From contig OZ024883.1 in the NCBI GenBank assembly GCA_964017185.1, forward strand, positions 1,612,001 through 1,676,000: DNA of 64,000 nt. The letters are read 5' to 3'. Below are positions 57,274 through 64,000 of this stretch, piece after piece (the stretch's first letter is position 1; every line of letters begins with the position of its first letter). The translations under genes and the position numbers were made by a program. The notes below the pieces were generated by a model. It was not told the origin of the DNA and ran no database searches. It worked only from the letters and a program-made list of their open reading frames with translations. The DNA comes from Rugalucina vietnamica. Lineage: Eukaryota; Mollusca; Bivalvia; Lucinida; Lucinidae.

Positions 57274-57620
57274 GTTTACAGTGTTCAAACATTCGATGGA
57301 TCACGAGAAAGGTGTTTGAACACAAGGCCGCAGGCCGCGTGTTCAAACACCAGTGATCAAGCGAATGTTTGAACACTGAAACAAACCATCGTTGATCGCT
57401 ATTCTTGCATTTTCACTCTAATCCACTTAAAATCTCATGAAAATAACATTAACAAGGTAAAAACTCACCGAACACGCGGAGCTTCTGCAACGTCGGCCAT
57501 TTTGTTTCTACAAAACACATGACGTCACGTCGCATTGACCAATGATGTCGGCCAAAACCCATGTTCAAACGGCACATGAATTTCATGATTTGAACATGGG
57601 TTTTGCTGTTTGAACACGGC
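57274..57620. repeat. GTTCAAAC/GTTTGAAC palindrome cluster
   Basis: Near-palindrome 57274-57392 (arms cagtgttcaaacattcg and cgaatgtttgaacactg, with a second inner pair gtgtttgaacac/gtgttcaaacac and a GC loop ggccgcaggccgc), then three more half-motifs at about 57561-57615. Confidence 0.7.
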
Positions 57621-57771
57621 TTTCGACCAATCGAAAACGGCTTCAAACAGCTATGCGCATAGACATCTATGCAAGAATAACTTTTATTTCGCAAATTATC
57701 CATTTCAGAATTATTAGCGAGTTTTTAAGTTCTCGAGAGAGTACTTGTCTTCTTTAATCTTATGCATGTAT

Positions 57772-57777
57772 TTTATT
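57772..57777 (-). terminator. AATAAA candidate, MOSPD1-like gene
   Basis: tttatt on the plus strand, about 190 bp past the stop codon at 57963. Confidence 0.4.
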
Positions 57778-57962
57778 ACCAAGAACTTACGAGTTCATGA
57801 GGCATCAAATTCTCAACCATCAGCAAAAATTAAGTTCTCACAAAAATTTCCGAACTTACAGTATTGAAGAAGCTCAATGGGATATACACAATTTTCAATG
57901 CCACTCCAACCTTTCATCCTATCACAACACAATATATATACACCTAAGAGACTGGCCCATCA

Positions 57963-59591
<1,629 letters not shown>

Positions 59592-59688
59592 CTGGCAAAT
59601 AAAATAAGGTGCAAATCTTTCACATGTGTCCATATTGCCCAGTTCAGTTTGTCTCAGGTTTGGATGGAACACCACATGAAGCACCTAT

Positions 59689-59909
59689 GAGCCAAGACCA
59701 GAAAAACCAGTCTTCACCAGTTCCGACCCTGTCCGACAGAAACTGGCCTGTACTGTCACAGAAGAAGGTTAGGAGCTTGAAATTTTGGTTATAAGTAGAG
59801 GAGGAATTGTATTATCCATACAGCTTAAACAAAGGCGCTAATCAGCTTCAGGGTAAATGTGCCTTTGCTTTTGCCTAGCCAACACTCCGATTTTCTATTG
59901 AGGCGGCTC
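59689..59909 (-). mobile_element. MITE-1 copy, decayed
   Basis: gagccaagaccagaaaaacc ... ttctattgaggcggctc. The palindrome is shortened (ggcgctaatcagcttcaggg). Confidence 0.75.
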
Positions 59910-60164
59910 ATATAATTTCATATCAAACATATAAAATGAATCACACTGTTGCAGTGGTTCATTAACATCACATTGTAACAGCTAATCTGAACTGAACCCT
60001 TGAATGTTATGCGAAAGTCTGCATGCTTAGTTTTTAACCCAATCATGGTTGATAACTATGCTGCCTTCTTTAATTGCACGCCGGTGGGTCGGGCGTCAGA
60101 CTCTATGATGGCCCCGACTTATATGCTATTCATTTTAGTTGGCTGGGGCTGGAGTTTCTTGTCT

Positions 60165-60555
60165 GTTGCTTGGCCCACCGGGGTCCAACTGGTGTTTTTC
60201 TTTTGCTCCAGAGTTAGTAAGTTATTCGGCGCCCAGGGATCTCCATCATAGGGCAGCTTACTCAATCTGTGAGTCCTGGTCTTTGATTCATCAGGATGTT
60301 TATCATGATTTATTTGTTTCCTCTTGATGATTCATTGACTAGTTAGAGATTCACCACGAGGACCGAAAAACTAACTAAATGTTATGAACCACTGCGGAAG
60401 CTGAGGGTGAGATTATGGCCATGTAAAACCGGTTTAAGCCTGCCAGTAATTTTGTATTACTGATCGTTCCAAGGTGATACTTCTGTGGTGGTTCTTTTTG
60501 TTTTATGTCTTGGTGTTTAAAGATTTTTGTGCTGTTGGCTCCTTATGTAGAGCTA
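60165..60555 (+). repeat. R3 family copy, 3' end missing
   Basis: 'cttggcccaccggggtccaa' to 'tgctgttggctccttatg'. Breaks off where the ACGTA array begins. Confidence 0.75.
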
Positions 60556-60569
60556 CAGTCACACTGTCA

Positions 60570-61030
60570 CGTTTCGAGGCCTATGTTTTACTACGTTTCT
60601 GAAACGTAGCAATACGGCAATATACGCAGTAAAGCGTATTAAAACGTAGTGAAACGTATTACATACGGCTATATACGGCTATATACCTGGCCCATGCCAC
60701 GTTCGAACTAAAAAAACAGTTCGAACGTGGCACTCTGATTTACGTAGCTTATACCTAGTAAAACGTAGCAAAGCGTAGTCGAATCGTAGTAAAACGTAGT
60801 ACATACGTAACCAATACGTACTAAAACGTAAATTACAACCCGGTGGAGCTCTACGTATCAATACGCAGGGACTACGTTTCTGTACGTTTTACTATGACTT
60901 GCTACGTGTTACCCTACGTTTTGATAGGTTTCAGTAGGTTTCAGCAGGTATTACTAGGTATCACTTCGTATTGACACGCTCTACTACGATTTAACTAAGT
61001 ATTACTACGTTTGGTTACGCATACGGGCCG
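60570..61030. repeat. degenerate ACGTA/TACGT array
   Basis: About 460 bp holding more than twenty copies of aaacgtagta-like words. The left part mostly reads aaacgtagt and the right part actacgttt. It contains the hairpin gccacgttcgaact/agttcgaacgtggc (60696-60731). Confidence 0.75.
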
Positions 61031-61272
61031 TAATAGAGGTTAATGCTGATTTCCCAAACATTTTATATGATATGGAATCATGGCGTTTATATGAATATAT
61101 TTCATACGTCTTAAGAAGGACACAAAAGCATACGATTAAATTTCCAAAAAATACGATCATCGAACGCTCAAGTTCATGGCCAGTACGCATGGGATTAAGA
61201 ATTGGGTGCAATTTCGAAACAAATAGCAATATATGCACTAAATGCGTACAGTTTGTTTTTTTTTTTTTTTTT

Positions 61273-61810
61273 AGCTCACCTGAGCCGAAGGCTCACAAGG
61301 TGAGCTTATAGGATGGCCATGCTCCGTTGTCCATCCATCCGTCCGTCCGTCGTCCGTCCACAATTTCAAAGATCTTCTCCTCTGAAACCGCTTGGCCGAT
61401 CAAAGCCAAACTTCATGTGGAGCATCCTTAGGAAGGAGGAACGAAAGTTTATATAAATGGTCCAGGTCACATGACCAAGATGGCCGCCATGGCTATAAAT
61501 AGCAAAAACCTTTAAAAAATCTTCTCCAGAACCAGTGGGCCGATTTCCACGAAACTTGGTATGTAGCATTGGGGACGCTGGCCCATCATAGTTTATATAA
61601 ATCATGACCCTAGGATGACCTTGTCCTATTTTACGGCAAGGTCAACTTAGGTCGCCAATGCATTTGAATGGGAAAAAATGGTGAAATGCTATTTATTGGG
61701 TAAAACTTACTGGGAATAGGCAAATGGACAGAAGATTAATGTTAATGGAAAATTTTAGCCCCTGGGGGGTTGTCTGCCCCTGCCCCGGGGCTACATGTAT
61801 ATGGGTCATT
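61273..61810 (+). repeat. R4 family copy
   Basis: agctcacctgagccgaaggc after a T-run. Contains 'gtccatccatccgtccgtcc', 'cacatgaccaagatggccgc' and 'gaccctaggatgacc'. Ends near 'gccccggggctacatgtat'. Confidence 0.85.
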
Positions 61811-61989
61811 ATCAAAAAATGGAGCAATCCAGAAAGGCAAAACGAAAAAAATTAATTGTCCATTTTTTCTTTTTTAATGGGATAGTTTTATTAACAGGAG
61901 CATATAGAATATAGAAATAAAATATGCCGAGTTTAACTGAACAAATAGTGCACCAGCATTAATTAATTGTATGGTACCCTTGAAAAAAT

Positions 61990-62375
61990 ATCAGTGCTGT
62001 CACGAACAAACTTTCTTGCGTAAAACGCTCATTTGATAAGACTTCCCCAATCTGTAAGTGGGGGCATATATAACTTGTCACAAACAATAGTTCTCACAAA
62101 CTTAAATACTTCCAATGAATTAACGGGGAAGAGATCTTCAATGAAAATGCACATACTGTGATTTGTTCCGTTTCTGAAACGCTTTATTTTTGTAGACATT
62201 ATCTTGTGGGATTAAACCAAAAATAAGTTCTGCTAAACGTTTACAATTTCAGTATAGTATCATAACATACCAAAAGCAATTACTTTTATATGATGCGTTT
62301 TAAGTATTTTAAATAATTATGACCGTGACAGCACTGATATCGTGACAGCACTGATGTTGTCGTGACCGCACTGAT
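61990..62375. repeat. GTGACAGCACTGAT repeats, inverted pair
   Basis: atcagtgctgtcacga at 61990 pairs with cgtgacagcactgat at 62324, with two further direct copies to 62375. The same word reappears at the window end. Confidence 0.6.
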
Positions 62376-62621
62376 AATAATCCGATCTCGCCTTTTTCAT
62401 TCCAATGTGTGCGGAAATGATTAATTTCTGACCATTTACCGATGAGCTTAGGGGCAGAGACTCACTTAAGGTAGCAACCAACGAAGCCTTTGCTGTTGCT
62501 CTAACCAGGGACACCTTTTGCGTAGATCGATTGCTAAAAAAAAAACATGTTCGCTTCACGCAAACCAAATGCGATGTAACACGTAAAGCGCAGTAGAAGC
62601 GCTGTTCATCTTAAGCAGCAG

Positions 62622-62680
62622 CATGAGAAAATGTGTCTTTGGGGCTTTCGACCAGGTCTGAGACAACCAGGATAGTTCAC
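62622..62680 (-). mobile_element. MITE-1 fragment
   Basis: 'atgagaaaatgtgtctttgg' and 'gaccaggtctgagacaacc', end region only. Confidence 0.4.
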
Positions 62681-62747
62681 GACAAAAGACCGCATTAAAT
62701 TTAGGACCCTATCACGGATTTTAGGGAGCTGGGTAGCAGGGCCATTT

Positions 62748-62958
62748 TGTTTGTTTGTGTTTCTGTTGGGGCTTAACGTCCCAGTCAACAATTTTTTAGT
62801 CATGTCGGGACGGAGCCAACGCTTCCTGGGTTTAACCAGTACTGTAGGGAATTAATGTGTCTTGCCCAAGGACACATCACGGTGACGCCTGTGGTGATCG
62901 TACCCAGGACCTCTCGATTCAGAGTCCGACGCTATACCACTACACCACCGCGCTCCCC
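62748..62958 (-). mobile_element. tRNA-derived SINE, near full length
   Basis: On the minus strand: ggggagcgcggtggtgtagt and ggtatagcgtcgg (A-box region), ggtcctgggtacgatc (B-box region), 'gtccttgggcaagacaca', then 'gactgggacgttaagcccc' tail. Reference copy for the fragments at 11.3, 11.7, 52.3 and 52.5 kb. Confidence 0.75.
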
Positions 62959-63182
62959 ACGGCCATATTGTTTTCAGGGAGCTTGGGAAAACTGGAAAAC
63001 AATTGAAGGGAATTGAGGATTACTAGAAGAGAACACTCTTGGTTTAAGGAAGCTGGGAGCAAGGAAAAGATTTTTAGGGAGCTAGGGAGAAAGGTCATTT
63101 TTCTTTTAGTGAGCTTGGATCTAATACCTCCTTGGATGGGCCTCAACTTTAGGTTAACTTGCAGCCGAGCTGCACATTTGCT

Positions 63183-63359
63183 TTCACATATATCCCATTA
63201 AATCCCATTTTATGTATAGTGACGTATACAGGGTAAAATGAGGTATACAATGTTACTGCTTTTTGTTTCTAAAATTTGACAGTCAGATATATTTTTTTCT
63301 TCAATTTTTAAAGCTAAAAAAATCTCTGTATATTGCATGGGTAACATATTTTCGTAATG
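63183..63359 (+). mobile_element. MITE-2 copy, core deleted
   Basis: 'atcccattttatgtatagtg' then 'atctctgtatattgcatggg' and 'acatattttcgtaat'. The central palindrome is missing. Confidence 0.65.
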
Positions 63360-63946
63360 GTATGCAACATACAAACACACTGAAAGACACATGCGTCAGA
63401 AAAGGTTAAAATTTTCGTATTTTCATGTACCATAGACCCCTAGTGTGTATATTACCGGGTCCCTTTTTTCGAGGTGTATGCATTTGGTAGGTTTTACGGC
63501 ACATCCGTACTTGCATTACCCCGAGTTCCCCTCCCACCCCTCGAGGAAAGTGATGGCGTTTTAAACAAAAAGGCGATTTTTACGTATAAAGTTGGGGCTT
63601 AAAATGTCTTTTTTTTTTTTTTTTTTTTACTGAAAAGGGGTAATCTAATTTGGAATGGACCGCCAAAAAGGGCATTTATCGCGCGACATACACAAACTGT
63701 CTAAATATCATTATGGGAGTACCACCCTCAGGGCTATTTGTTTACCGTGGTCGACGAAGCATTTTGAATTTGTAGTTTTGTATCACCCACACACAGTCAC
63801 ACACCTCGAACGATTTTCAAAGCGATATGAATTGGCCACTTCTGGCTGCTGCTGGCGTTAGTAGCTGAGACCCTCTGGTGAAAGGCAACCTAACTCTTGT
63901 CAGCCTAGGAAATTACCTGAATCCACACCTGCTGACAGAAGTCAAT
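63360..63946. other. no gene seen
   Basis: T-run at 63609-63629. No coding signal found. Confidence 0.35.
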
Positions 63947-64000
63947 TCAGTGCTGTCACATCATTACTGTCACGACCGTGACAGCACTGATCCGTGACAG
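63947..64000. repeat. GTGACAGCACTGAT repeats at window end
   Basis: 'ttcagtgctgtcaca' and 'accgtgacagcactgatccg', continuing beyond the window. Confidence 0.55.

Overview
This window looks like nuclear DNA from a bivalve mollusc. That is inferred from three things: exons with canonical GT/AG borders and about 36-38% GC, repeat types I associate with bivalve genomes (the 'AGCTCACCTGAGCC' family, tRNA-derived SINEs, palindromic MITEs), and the proteins present. No species can be named from sequence alone. Roughly two thirds of the window is recognisable repeat, and host genes are sparse and mostly split by introns.

Host genes in order. (1) 1-2163, plus strand: the 3' part of a cysteine-rich, EGF-like type I membrane protein, with an ectodomain exon ending at 488 and a transmembrane exon at 2061-2163. 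It is followed at 2875-4206 by an 11-unit tandem array whose units each carry a splice-acceptor-like tract. (2) 28010-30345, plus: a C2H2 zinc-finger array with one intact 13-finger reading frame (28490-29650) and decayed fingers on both sides. (3) 39964-44414, minus: a four-exon secreted iduronate-2-sulfatase-like gene ('sulfatase A', 606 residues). Its first three exons encode a signal peptide and an unfamiliar domain of about 100 residues in front of the sulfatase. (4) 49751-51331, plus: a single-exon paralogue ('sulfatase B', 526 residues) lying head-to-head with A. (5) 57963-59591, minus: the last three coding exons of a MOSPD1-like gene (C-terminal half with two membrane segments).

Repeat landscape. 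MITE-1 is about 200-240 bp with ends GAGCC...GGCTC and a long perfect palindrome; there are about 13 copies plus fragments. MITE-2 is about 280 bp with a GC-rich palindromic core and about 14 copies. R3 is a family with a shared 3' end and variable 5' ends. R4 is the AGCTCAC...GTGAGCT family. There are also several SINE copies, a Penelope-like reverse transcriptase relic, one miniature LTR element (TRIM), and four TA-flanked DNA transposons. The largest of these (4.5 kb, 17955-22497) split an R4 copy and itself contains a MITE and the TRIM. Tandem arrays occur at 7.1-8.1, 23.3-24.1, 25.9-26.5 and 26.9-27.5 kb.

Most interesting points. The sulfatase A gene model has all splice phases agreeing across four exons, and three diverged copies of its third exon lie in intron 2. 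Both paralogues have a sulfatase domain with no introns, which suggests an old retrocopy that later captured an N-terminal module. MITEs sit directly against splice sites and against the presumed promoter of sulfatase B. The MITE-1 palindrome shows paired changes in its two arms between copies.
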